NCBI GenBank assembly: GCA_037074765.1
Contig: JBAMDO010000252.1
Location: forward strand, 1-64,000
Length of the DNA: 64,000 bases
Origin: Mansonella perstans
Lineage: Eukaryota; Nematoda; Chromadorea; Rhabditida; Onchocercidae
Reading direction: 5' to 3'
Part shown: positions 10,532 to 21,799 of the stretch, piece after piece
Position numbering within the stretch: the stretch's first letter is position 1
Layout: every line of letters starts with the position of its first letter
Position numbers and translations under genes: made by a program
Notes under the pieces: model-generated
Told to the model about the DNA's origin: nothing
The model's input: the letters and a program-made list of their open reading frames with translations, nothing else
Database searches by the model: none

Positions 10532-12534
10532 ATGACATCCATAAAATCCAATACAGAGGACAATATGTTGGCGTTATCATGTATTGTCATAGTAAGATTC
10601 TTACCTCCTTTATGCAAAACAAACATTTAAGTTCTGCTGAAGTTCCTATGGACAGATTATTCATAAATCAGTCACTTATGTTTAATATCAAGGGTCGAAT
10701 ATAAACAAGTAATTCCCACACTCAGAAAGAAAGGTATCAAAAGTAACATTGCCTAACTAATACGTTGTCCTACAACCAAGAATGTTAGACATTTGAAGCA
10801 CCTATTGTGAGACGAGCAATAATCGCCTTATGAAATATTCACTTAACACCAGTTTTGATTACAGATATCATTGTTTGGACTTATCAGTAATGGCTTATCA
10901 CTTCGTATTACAACCACTAATTCGCATTTTCGGAATGCCTATGGCATTCTTTGCAGCGTTGTTTTGCTGTGTAATGTACAAACGATATCAGTCATGTTCA
11001 TATGGGGAGCTGTTGTTCTAATAACGTAATACTTTTCTCATTGAGTTTAATTTATCACTGTTATTCTGAAAAGTATGTAAGAATTGAAGTTTAATTTCTT
11101 GCATAAATTTGAGAGCTACTGATTGTTCTAATTCTGTACCAGTTGCGATTTCAGGGATTCTCGACAATTACTGTCACCCACATCTTCATCTTCTCTTACT
11201 TTAATACCCGGATGTTTGGCAAATGTATCTTTTTATGGTTCAATCTTGCTGAATTTGTTCATTGCATTGAATAGATACTGTGCACTTGCATTTCCTCTAA
11301 AATATCATCGTTACTGGTCCATAAAGAAAGCTCTCCAAGCCTCAATCATTGCCTATTTCCTCGGGTTTATTCCGTGTTTACCTAGCATTTTTGGTAAAAT
11401 TTTCACAAGTTTATTTTATACGAAAGCAAGCTATATATTAAAAATTTCATAAACATAACCAATGAAAGAAAATGATTTGTACCACTGAAATCGAAGTTCA
11501 AAGTGTCAAATTTGGATACTGATCACTAAATGATCCATGCTTACAGTACCATGCACTCTGGTATTTAACATGGAAATGGATTTCCGTTGGAGCTACAGTA
11601 ACACCAGTTGTGGCTTCATCAATGAAATTTTTGACATGTCGTTCGGTGTTTTTTTGGAAATTGTAGCGGCATGCATCAACTTCATAACGTTTCTTAAGAT
11701 TAGAAATCACATAAAAGTACCGATTGACTGCTATTTGATTAATTATTTGTATCTAATTAATATTTGAATTGCAATTAATTGCTTGATGGTCCGACTCTTG
11801 AAAAGTGTCATCGTAAAATGTAAGGCATTGTTCCCCAGATGCATCGACTGCGTGCTTTGAATTAAGTGAGATGACTGCTCGTAATTGAAAGTATATTTTC
11901 GCACCAATAAATTGTTGAGTGAATACTTGCCTTAATCAACTTAGGACAAGTATTTACTCAAAAATGATAAATGGGTCGGCAAAATTATATTTATCTCATT
12001 TTTCAGTTAAGAAAAACGAGCCGAGCGGTAGTATGTTCTACCAGTCGTGACCGTGAAATATTCTTTTTTAAACAGGCAAGTACACAAATCTTGGAATAAA
12101 GGAAGGAATAATTAAATTAAATTACATATTGGGATGAACATTTGAAAATGAATCCAGGGAAGAGAATTCAGTGCAATTGATCATACAAAATTCTGTTATT
12201 TATTTCCAGTCATGTATCAGTGCGTTTCTGACAATTGCAATTGGTACTATTTTTACAATTGGTCCATATTTTCTGACCAATAAGTGGGCTTTATTTGCCG
12301 CAACTACAATATCCTGGCTAGTGATGCACGCATTAAATGGGTGAAAGTTTTTTTTCGCTTTTCATTAAAAAGCATAGTCATTTCTGTTTCATACATCCTA
12401 TCGCGGAACAGTTTTGATCTAAAAAAATAGTTTTAGCAAATTTCATCGGCGAAATATTCTCAAATGCTAAAGGTTAAAAAAATTATTCATCGGCTTTAAA
12501 CTGATTTCATGTTAATTATAGTTGGGAATTTTAA
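10532..12534 (+). CDS. srx-type serpentine chemoreceptor, copy A, 280 aa
   Basis: Exons 10,532-10,591, 10,865-11,025, 11,155-11,393, 11,547-11,716, 12,007-12,075, 12,210-12,340 and 12,522-12,534 join in frame (phases 0, 2, 1, 0, 0, 2). Family hallmarks of nematode 7TM Srx receptors are visible: LFGLISNGL in helix 1, NAYGILCSVVLLCN in helix 2, IALNRYCALAFPLKY after helix 3 (about residues 110-124, replacing DRY), a WSYSNTSCG loop, FFFKQSCISAF before helix 6, and TTISWLVMHALNG in helix 7. The intron after exon 5 starts with GC (CAG|GCAAGT), and the copy on the other strand does too. Exon 7 gives only WEF before TAA, whereas copy A' has 18 residues there, so this C-terminus may be damaged or just short. 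Probable role: membrane receptor for environmental or host chemical cues. Confidence 0.78.
11915..11961. repeat. Hairpin-forming inverted repeat in srx intron 4
   Basis: TTGAGTGAATACTTG and its near reverse complement CAAGTATTTACTCAA flank a 17-base centre. The same hairpin is kept in the other srx copy at 23,143-23,189. It could be a small foldback element or an RNA hairpin within the intron. Confidence 0.5.
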
Positions 12535-13204
12535 TACCTTCCATCAGTTATAGAAAATATTTCGGTACATTGAATTTAAAGCTAAAATTGCAGTGTTAGA
12601 ATATTGTTTAAAAAGGCGGCGATCTATACTTCGGTTTTCCATCGAATTCTGTTTGGCTGCCCATCTTAGATAAAATGATAATTTTACTGTCTCAGGTGCA
12701 AATGTAATACATTTGGAATGAAATCTATAAGAAATTTTTAACTTACAGGCTTATTTTATTGATCTTCAACTGGCATCACAAGAACAATTTGCGATTAAAT
12801 AACAATACACGAATAAATAGTAATTTTTTTAATAATAAATGTAGAATAGGAATTTGGATTAACTTTTAATTTTCGTTTCAACATTTTCACTGAATTAGAC
12901 ATTCGAATTTCAAATACAATAGATTGTAATTTAAGCAGTAGCGGTTCAAACACGGAGTGGATGGATAACTTAACATTGGCAAAATCATCCAATCGATCAT
13001 TTCAATCGCTCGATTATATCAATTCATTACCAGATATTACTGATGGAATAAAAGCATTTCGGAAATACTGAAAAACTTTGCTTGCTAACATTTTAATGCT
13101 TTATTTAATTCCTTGCAGTTTACTTGCCGTCGATTCTCGCTACAAAGTGAAATTAATTGCGTTTTGTCATTCGATATGGTTTCCTTAAGCTTAAACACTA
13201 TCAT

Positions 13205-13770
13205 ATTTTATCATTTTTCATGCTAATATCATTAGTGCATATCATTTCGCTGAAATTATAGTTCAATTAAGAGTTTCGTTAGAAGTTTTCCAAATTTTTT
13301 AAATTGTCAAGTCGGAAATTGAGCATGTGACCGATACAAATATCGCGGAACAGAAGTTGATCGCTCATAAAATTAAAAATTTAAATCGTGGCCGCAGCAA
13401 GTTTTTACCAAAATCAGCATATTTCAGTCCGCTATTGTGCAAATGTCGCTTGTGTCTTTGCCAGTTGTGAACCTAATTTTCTTAACAGCAATTGAAGATG
13501 CATACCCAATTTAAAGATTTACACTCTATACCAAGTAGTCAGTTAAAAAATCATTCATTGCACCATTAATTGTCACAACAGTGCTTTTTAGTAAAACGTT
13601 TCGCTTTTTTTTTTTTTTTTTTGGAAAATGTCTTTTTCTAGTAATAGGTTCACTTAATTTCATTTGCGGACAGTCATTGTTATCTCCATTACGATTCTAA
13701 CACTTGAATCATATCGTCGTGCAACTTCTTCATTCTTTTACGAAAACGCTAGACTGCAGGAGTGAAATCA
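13205..13770 (+). pseudogene. 7TM receptor fragment (exons 6-7)
   Basis: The sequence follows 1,113-1,700 closely, except for a deletion near 13,413. Exon 6 starts at about 13,428 after TATTTCAG and hits the same TGA as copy 1. The exon 7 acceptor is lost (TTTCAT), as in copy 1. It was therefore copied from a unit already carrying these lesions, or from a common broken ancestor. It begins directly after the inverted-repeat arm. Confidence 0.65.
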
Positions 13771-15350
13771 GTTGAAATGGTGACAAATGGTCAGAAAAAT
13801 ATGATGACAAATGCTTTTAAAAAAATTGAAGTGATAATCGATTATTCGCTTCATGAAAGTTTAATTTTTCGAACCAGACATTGCCAATAAAAGTGCAAGC
13901 ACTCAGCACTTTACATGTTTACCATAAAATTAAATTGTCAGTAAATCCCTGTTTGACGTCACGTCTACTGCTGGTTGTCCGCACAATCAAGAAAGTACTG
14001 GATTGTGTGAAATCAAACGGATTTGACTCAGAAAAATGTGATGACAAATACTTGAAAAAAAAATGAAGTAACAGCAGCCATTTTGTCTAATTTGATTTCG
14101 TTCGTCCCATGGCTCAGTTAAGAAAATGTTTTAAAAAAGGAATGGGATTGTTCGCTTTATATTAATTTAATTTTTTAAACCAAACATTAGTAATAAAAGT
14201 GCAAGCAATCAGCACTTTATCTGTTCTCCCTGCAACTAAAATGTTAACCGAAGATGAAGTAAGGCACTTTTCTTCTTATTTTATATGAATTTATTTGAAT
14301 CACATATCACATCCTATAACTTCAGTCATATTCATAAACTTTTAAATTAATGCTATTCGTTGGATACCTGTACAAAATTGCACGAAATATGTTCTTAGTA
14401 TATTCCAAGCATTTGTAAATACGTTGTGTAACACATTTTCATTAGCTCAGTGTGCAGATTTTTCCGACGATTTTTACATCGTAAAATGGATGCGGGAAAG
14501 CATGCGGGAACTTTGCGCCTAAATTAAGGCAAAAAAAATTAAAAGTTGCAATGTCCATTTATGGCAATGTAAAAAATTACTTTGAAGAAAATGTAAGCGT
14601 GTTTTATTGACCAAGTGAGGTCTTCGCTATGGTATTTTGTAATTTTATTTCAACTTTATTCTGCGGAAATTCCATTACAGTATCTGTGTAACCATGAATA
14701 AAAGATTTTTTGAAACTGATCAGCTTCTGCTCTAATCATCTCTGCAAATGAATATTACCTAGGAGTTAATGGATTATGCTAGATAGTCTCTGAATTGAAT
14801 TCTGATAAAAATGATAAATTACCGTGGCTAATGAAGCGTTTATCTCACAACTCATTTCACAGATATTCATGGAGCAATTAACACCTTTCAGAATTCATGC
14901 TAATTACCTTGATAAGATTTTTTAATAATATTTTGCCGAGAAGATAACAATTAAAAATACCATGTCATATTTTACTAAGCTATTACTAAAATTATCATTC
15001 AATACTGAAATAATTCTGAGTTGTTTTTGCTGTTACATTATTCCATGTTATTCTGACGTACTTACAAAAAGATAGGTAGAGGAAATTGTTCTAATAAGAT
15101 TACAATACTTATTTTCAAAACGAATTCTATCTTTAAGGCTTCAAATTATTTGAAGCCGAAGATGACAAAAGATCAGTTTAAAAATATATCCTGTATCATG
15201 CAGGACATTTTATTGTTGTTTCGATGTGTGCTGCTCGGGCTCATTTATTCCGTCGTATCGATAAGGTGGAGTGACAGCGTGAACAAATTATGAACAAATT
15301 TGACAAAATGGAAGATACTGTTCATTTTGAAAGCAGTGGCTGTTTCAGAA
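13771..15350. repeat. 3' flank module of the receptor unit, two partial copies
   Basis: From 13,860 to 14,210 the AATAAAAGTGCAAGCA landmark appears twice (13,887 and 14,194), so a piece has been tandemly repeated here. From 14,240 to 15,240 it follows 1,860-2,870 and 6,100-6,830. It contains the palindrome at 15,137-15,157. No gene is seen. Confidence 0.6.
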
Positions 15351-16215
15351 GTTTTTAGATATCACATAGTTTCACATTGTTTATCGCATTATTTTTTTTC
15401 TTTACATTGTTTTTCGCACTATTTGTTGCTGCTGTAATAATGAAATCCTACGAATTTAAAAATTTCCAAGCTTCGAATAAAATAATCTGCTTGTTATGAA
15501 CCAATTTTCCGGTAATTTCAAGCAAGCTAAAAGTACAGTTTTATTGAGCTATCAACTATGATATACTTTTCTCGCAACATTATCTAAACTGAGACTCAAG
15601 ACGAACCAGAAATGAGCATTTATTGTTGCAGGGATCAATAAAAATAATGAGGCATATGCTGCTTGCGTTGACAACATCCAGGTTGCAAAAATACAACGGA
15701 AGCGTTTGTATTGATTCATTTTGTACAACACTATTCAACTACTTTATCTATGTTTAATAAGTTTACTTGATTCAGCATAGAATTTCGCTCCAAATGATAC
15801 AATTCGACTTCGTTATTTTAACAATTTTTAAAATTTTATTATGTGATAAAATTTAAAGAGATTAAAACATTAAAAGAAATAAAATTAAAAGAGGAAGAAT
15901 GTTATTGTAACTTAAGGCTAATAATGAAAGCTGAACAATCAGGCGAAAATTTAATTCATAGAAATCTAACTCAAAAAAATTTCATTTCACTTTCAATGGT
16001 AATCAGTAATCACGCAACAAGTGAAAAGAAAAGCAACAACATAAGCAATCAAGAAATGTCAAGATTTTTTTTTTTGATCCATTTTACAGCAGTCATATAG
16101 CTACTAGAGATTTTTGAATTTCATACTAATCGCCCTAATGAAATTTTTAGCGTTTTCATATTCCTTATCAACTGATTAATCCTAATGCCTATAAAAGCCA
16201 TTAATGTCTGAGCAA
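15351..16215 (+). pseudogene. 7TM receptor fragment (exon 4 tail, exon 5) and upstream module
   Basis: About 15,410-15,450 corresponds to the end of exon 4, and the block after GTTGCAG at about 15,630 corresponds to the start of exon 5, with a frame change soon after. It passes at about 15,720 into the upstream module also seen at 2,866-3,340. The same composite occurs again at 19,099-19,960. Confidence 0.55.
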
Positions 16216-16216
16216 A

Positions 16217-16466
16217 AAGCCATGAAGTATTTCATTGATACATAGTACATTTTATTTTTGCATGAAGTATTTCATCGATGCATAAAGTATTTCACTGGTG
16301 TGTGAAATATTTCATTGATGCTGAGATTATTGCTGCAATAATTAGCTCTATCACAAGCGCTTGTATCAAAATTTCAGAAGACGTCAGCATACTAACGGTA
16401 AGGAAAGTAATCCGAATAATTTTAGAGTACTTATATTCGGACCGAATGATACCGTTTGAAATTTGA
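16217..16466 (+). repeat. Conserved block upstream of receptor copy 3
   Basis: Second instance of the block described at 3,341-3,589, with the GTATTTCA repeats, the 62-codon open frame from 16,278 and the AACG|GTAAGG donor-like site. A third instance is at about 19,965-20,212, where no complete receptor gene follows. Confidence 0.45.
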
Positions 16467-16670
16467 GCAACTTTTAAAACAATCCGCTTTTAAACATGAA
16501 AAACAATTAATTTGTTCTTGACCCGATGTGCACTGTACTCAGTTAGTCCACTCGGTGAAATAGTCACTGCAATAACCGCGTAAATCCTGCATTAAATAGA
16601 GGATTATGTGATAATTCAAATTAAATAAATCTTTAACAGCGTCAAAAAATTAAGAACAAATTTCAGCGAA

Positions 16671-18779
16671 ATGAACAACTCTTTTCAATTCAATGATAGT
16701 AACTACATCAACAGCGCCACTGATTTGAATGACCCTCCGTGTGTAGGCCTAGGTCTCTCGTGCCGTAAGTTATGATTATAAACTTCATATTAATTCAATT
16801 ATATTACATACTTGCTGAATCCTTAAATACATTATTTGGAATTGCATCCGTCAAATGAAGGTTCAAATGAAGGAAATCATCAATATGAAATCTTTTACTA
16901 TTTTTACTTTCATCAAGTTATTTCGAAGCCATACTATAATTTCCTGCTGTATTAACAACTGTTTAGCAGGATTGTACACTGCGAAACACATAATATCATA
17001 CACTGCAACGGTTGGTAATTTTCTTATTATTCCTTTTATGCTATATTTAACGTTTGCGAAAGTGATGGATGGATTTTCCAAATATTTCACACTGAATTTA
17101 ATGATCAATTGTATAACGACGACTATTGTTACGCTCGTAGCTGATATAATTAGAGTTGCGGAACTCTTTGTTTCCACAAAAGAAAATAAATTACATTTGT
17201 AAGTTTCGTTTTCAATTCGTCCGACTAATCAATTTTTCATGCTCATTAAGTCTTAATTCTGCCTCACTCCAATATTATTGATAATAAAATTTCGTGATCT
17301 TATTGTGTCCTAAAATTTGAGAGCCGAAATCACAGTTTGGGCCGGACTTTACATATGGTTGGGAGATATTTGGTTTCATGCCTTAATGTTCTATGCAGTT
17401 ATAGTATGTTACCTGCCTTATGTGAAACCTGTTTTCTATTCCAAAAATTTTCAAACAAGTAAGAACGTTTCTTCATTCTTCGTATCTTCCTAGTATTGAC
17501 CCGGAATCTCACAATCTCGAAATACATTTGTTGACGTGAAGTTTTCTGTTTTAAGCCAAATCAAATATTAAAATATGATATGGGGAATGTTTATTTAGTA
17601 TCCATTGTAAAAATAATCATTCGCTTTTGTTTAATAAACCGTTATAAAAATGTTGTATACTTGAAGGAATGTCATCGTCGTCCATTCTTTTTTTCTACTC
17701 TCTTTTATTTTCAGGAGTCAGAAGTCGTATTATGCTGCGTTACAAATTTCGATAATTCTTTGGGGCACTTTTGTAACCTTGTTATATAAAGATTCCAAAT
17801 GGGTTTTACTTTATCTTCTGACCCATATCACATTGTTTATCTCGTTATTTGTTGCTGCTCTAACAGTGAAATTTTACGAAATTTAAAAATTTGCAAGCTT
17901 TAAAAATTTGTGTAGCTTTCTGGTAATTTCAAGCAAGCCAAAAGAACAGTTTCATTTAGCTGTCAACTGTGATATACTTTTCCATCACATAATGTAAAAT
18001 GAAATTTATTACGAGCTAGAAATGAGCATTTATTATTGCAGGGATCAATAAAAATAATGAGGTATAAACCGCTTGGCGCTGACTCCATCCAGGTTGCAAA
18101 AATACAACGAAAGCGTTTGTGTTCATTTATTATATATAGTTATTCCATTGAATTCATTACTTTACCAATTTTCAGTAAGTTTCCATCATTTCTTCATGCT
18201 AATATCATTAGTGCATGTCATTTCGCTGAAATTATAGTTCAATTAAAAGTTCTGTTAGAAGTTTTTTCCAGATTTCTTGAATTGTCAAATCGGAACTTGA
18301 GTATGTGACCAATACTAATATCTTGATGCAGAAGTTGGTCGCTCGTAAAATGGAAACTTTAAGTCTTAATTTCAGCAAGTTTTTATCAAAATTTAAATAT
18401 ATCATGTTACTAACAACATTGTGTTGTTTCAGTTCACTGTTGTGCACATGTCGTTTGCATTCTTGGCGGTTGTGATTATCTTAGAAGCAATTTAAGACTT
18501 GTGTTCAAATTTACGATTTACATTCTTCAAGAAGTAATCAGTTAAAAAATAATTCGTTTCGTCCTTTTATCTTTCATTTTCATTCCTTATAATAGTGCTT
18601 TCTCAGTGTTTCGGCTCACTTAATTTCAGATGCGGACAATTACTATTATCTCTATTACGATCCTAACACTTGAATCCTATCGTCGTGCAATTTTTTCATT
18701 GTTTTACCGAGAAAAATGGACTACAGAAGTGAAAGCAGTTGAAAAAAATACTCAGAAAAATATTACAACAAATTTTTAA
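16671..18779 (+). pseudogene. 7TM receptor copy 3, single frameshift
   Basis: Exons are 16,671-16,764, 16,967-17,198, 17,322-17,458, 17,715-17,865, 18,042-18,174, 18,433-18,533 and 18,630-18,779. Six of the seven have exactly the length of the intact copy at 3,791-5,907 and no internal stop. Exon 3 is 137 bases instead of 138: a single A or C is lost near 17,445-17,455, just before the donor, so exon 4 is read in a frame that ends at CGA TAA. The 3' splice site before ATG is also kept. If that base is a sequencing error, this is a second functional gene. Otherwise it is a very young pseudogene. Confidence 0.7.
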
Positions 18780-19098
18780 AGAAGAATTGAAGTCATTATC
18801 GTTTAACCTTTAACCTTATTTGATTTCGTTGATGTCTCAATTATGACTTTGAAAATGATTTAAGAAGTAATGAGAGTTTCGAACTAAATCTTAGTAATGA
18901 AAGGGCAAGCACTTAGCACTTTACTTATTTTCCATGAAAATAAAATGTTGGTCGAGTTAAATGGGAGCATACGGAAACTTTGATGCCTAAGCTAACGTAA
19001 AAAAAATTAAAACGGTACCATTTAATGAAATGCAAAAAATTATTTCGAAGAAAATGTAAGCGTGTTTTATTGACTAAGTGAGGTCTTTGTTTCAAAAG

Positions 19099-20215
19099 TT
19101 TTTAGATATCACATAGTTTCACATTGTTTATCGCATTATTTTTTTTCTTTACATTGTTTTTCGCACTATTTGTTGCTGCTGTAATAATGAAATCCTACGA
19201 ATTTAAAAATTTCCAAGCTTCGAATAAAATAATCTGCTTGTTATGAACCAATTTTCCGGTAATTTCAAGCAAGCTAAAAGTACAGTTTTATTGAGCTATC
19301 AACTATGATATACTTTTCTCGCTACATTATCTAAACTGAGACTCAAGACGAACCAGAAATGAGCATTTATTGTTGCAGGGATCAATAAAAATAATGAGGC
19401 ATATGCTGCTTGCGTTGACAACATCCAGGTTGCAAAAATACAACGGAAGCGTTTGTATTGATTCATTTTGTACAACACTATTCAACTATTTTATCTATGT
19501 TTAATAAGTTTACTTGATTCAGCATAGAATTTCGCTCCAAATGATACAATTCGACTTCGTTATTTTAACAATTTTTAAAATTTTATTATGTGATAAAATT
19601 TAAAGAGATTAAAACATTAAAAGAAATAAAATTAAAAGAGGAAGAATGTTATTGTAACTTAAGGCTAATAATGAAAGCTGAACAATCAGGCGAAAATTTA
19701 ATTCATGGAAATCTAACTCAAAAAAATTTCATTTCACTTTCAATGGTAATCAATCGCAACAAGTGAAAAGAAAAACAACAATATAAGCAATCAAGAAATG
19801 TCAAGCTTTTTTTTTTTGATCCATTTTACAGCAGTCATATAGCTACTAGAGATTTTTGAATTTCATACTAATCGCCTTAATGAAATTTTTAGCGTTTTCA
19901 TATTTCTTATCAACTGATTAATCCTAATGCCTATAAAAGCTCCATTAATGTCTGAGTAAAAAGCCATGAAGTATTTCATTGATACATGATACATTTTATT
20001 TTTGCATGAAGTATTTCATCGATGCATAAAGTATTTCAGTGGTGTGTGAAATATTTCATTGATGCTGAGATTATTGCTGCAATAATTAGCTCTATCACAA
20101 GCGCTTGTATCAAAATTTCAGAAGACGTCAGCATACTAACGGTAAGGAAAGTAATCCGGATAACTTTAGAGTACTTATATTAGGACCAAAAGATACTGTT
20201 TGAAATTTGAGCAAC
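19099..20215 (+). repeat. Direct repeat of 15,351-16,470
   Basis: After the junction near 19,088 (GTGAGGTCTT joined to TGTTTCAAAAG) the sequence repeats 15,351 onward almost base for base, at an offset of about 3,748. This is the product of unequal exchange between units. It contains the exon 4 and 5 fragment and the upstream block but no following receptor gene. Confidence 0.75.
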
Positions 20216-20224
20216 TCTTAAAAC

Positions 20225-21084
20225 AAAGGATCCACACGTGTTTTGCCTTATCTTCTGACACATATCACACTGTTTATCGCATTATTTATTGCTGCTCTGT
20301 TGGTAAAACTTCACGAAATTTAAAATAATCCAATTGTCCGAAACGAATTTTCTAGTAATTTCAAACAAACCAAAAGAACATTTTATTTAATTATGAACTG
20401 TTTACCCGCACATAGTGTAGACTGAAACTTATGGCGAGACAAAACTTCAAATAATCTTAAAACAGCATCTATTGTTGTAGGGATCAATAAAAATAAGGTG
20501 GTATAAGCCGCTTGGGGCTAACGTCATACATGGTTGCAAATATGCAATAAAAACAGTTGTATGCGTTTTATTTCGTACAGTAATTCCTTTGAAATCATTA
20601 CCGATATTTAGTTCATTATAATATCATCAGTGCATTTCATTTTGCTGAAGCTCTAAATTTTTAACAAAGTTATAACTTTGTTAAAAATTTTTTTCCAAAT
20701 TTCTTTAAATTGTCAAACCAGAAATTGAGGAGGGCGAGAACAGTATTGCTAGCTATAGTTTCGCGAAGTAGAAATCGATCTTCAGTGAATTAAAGCTTAA
20801 ATTAAATCTGATTTAAGCAAGTTTCAATCTATATTTATGGCTAATAACAGCATAATTCAGTTCATGCATGCGCAAACGCCGCTTGTATATTTGCTAGTTG
20901 TCAAAGTTATTTTCTTGGAAGCAATTTGAGGACCATTCTCAATTTAGCTAGTTACTATCTTTACGAGGTAATGAATTGCATGACTGGAAATTCTCAAATG
21001 TTCTTCCCAATATGTAATTTAATGAATTATTCGTTCTCTTATTTCAAGATATGTGTGCTTGTCTGTTTAAAAAAAAATATTCCG
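20225..21084 (+). pseudogene. Divergent 7TM receptor fragment (exons 4-6)
   Basis: The end of exon 4 is readable at 20,235-20,320 ([25 protein letters not shown], with small changes). Exon 5 begins at about 20,482 (GGATCAATAAAAATAAGG) and breaks. Exon 6 at about 20,858-20,968 is open, with GSNLRTILNLASYYLYE before a GTAATG donor, and this helps confirm exon 6 in the intact copy. The other exons are missing. Around 20,985-21,080 a short piece resembles srx intron 5 sequence on the minus strand. Confidence 0.55.
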
Positions 21085-21770
21085 CACACAGCTGGAGATG
21101 AATTACTGCAATTTATGTAGAAAAAACCGAGACAAATTTTCCTTCCAATATTTTAATTCAATGATTTATACGATTTTTCTGATGTATTGATTATAATTGT
21201 GTAGCATATAGTAAACGGTTATGTTTCAATTTTTTCTTACAGCTCAAATTATATTTACTGCAATGGACAAAGCTCTCATTCTACGTTGCAAGCCTTCCTT
21301 TTTCATTATCTAATTTTCTAAATCTCGATACTTGCGGTATTAGACAAAGCACTATTGTCAGTACACCTGGGAACAACAACCATCGGAATGGAGAACTGCA
21401 TCCCAACAGTTACATGTCACAAAACTTCAGTCCAGTAAAGATTATTTTTAATTTTGTTGCAACTCGTTTCCACGATAGTGTATATCTTTTGCAAAAGTTA
21501 TCAAAAAGAGGCAATTCTGAGTCCCATGAAGTTGCCTCCTCTACTTCATTTCATCCGTGTTAATTTAATAATGTTATCGCTTTTTTTTCACCATAGAAAT
21601 TGAATTTAGAACTTTATTAAATGGTGATTATAAGCTCGCATTTCTAATAGCAATTAGCACGATTCAGTCCCCAAAATAAATATAAGCCAAAGAGCGTTAC
21701 AAAATGCATTTAATTGCAGGTTATATAAAAATTGACGAGAAAGTAAAATAAAATAAAAAAAGTAACTAAT
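21085..21770. repeat. Second inverted repeat, left copy
   Basis: This stretch is found in reverse complement at about 28,780-29,545. Matching landmarks include CCGAGACAAATTTTCCTTCC against GGAAGAAAAATTTGTCTCGG, and CACTATTGTCAGTACACCTG against CAGGTGTAATG. No confident exon is seen in either copy, and open frames here do not agree between the copies. It abuts the right arm of the larger inverted duplication. Confidence 0.7.
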
Positions 21771-21799
21771 GCAGATTTTCCAGATTTCCTATTAAAATC

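Larger units (their letters stand above)
9790..13200. repeat. Left arm of large inverted duplication
   Basis: The sequence from about 9,790 to 13,200 returns in reverse complement at about 21,800-25,280, including the spacer, every srx exon and every srx intron. Outer ends can be matched (GTCGCCACATCGATCGGAC at about 9,848 against GTCCGATCGATGTGGCGAC at about 25,208). Inner ends are near 13,190 and 21,810. The arms differ by scattered substitutions and small indels, so this is an old duplication and not an assembly mirror. Confidence 0.85.
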
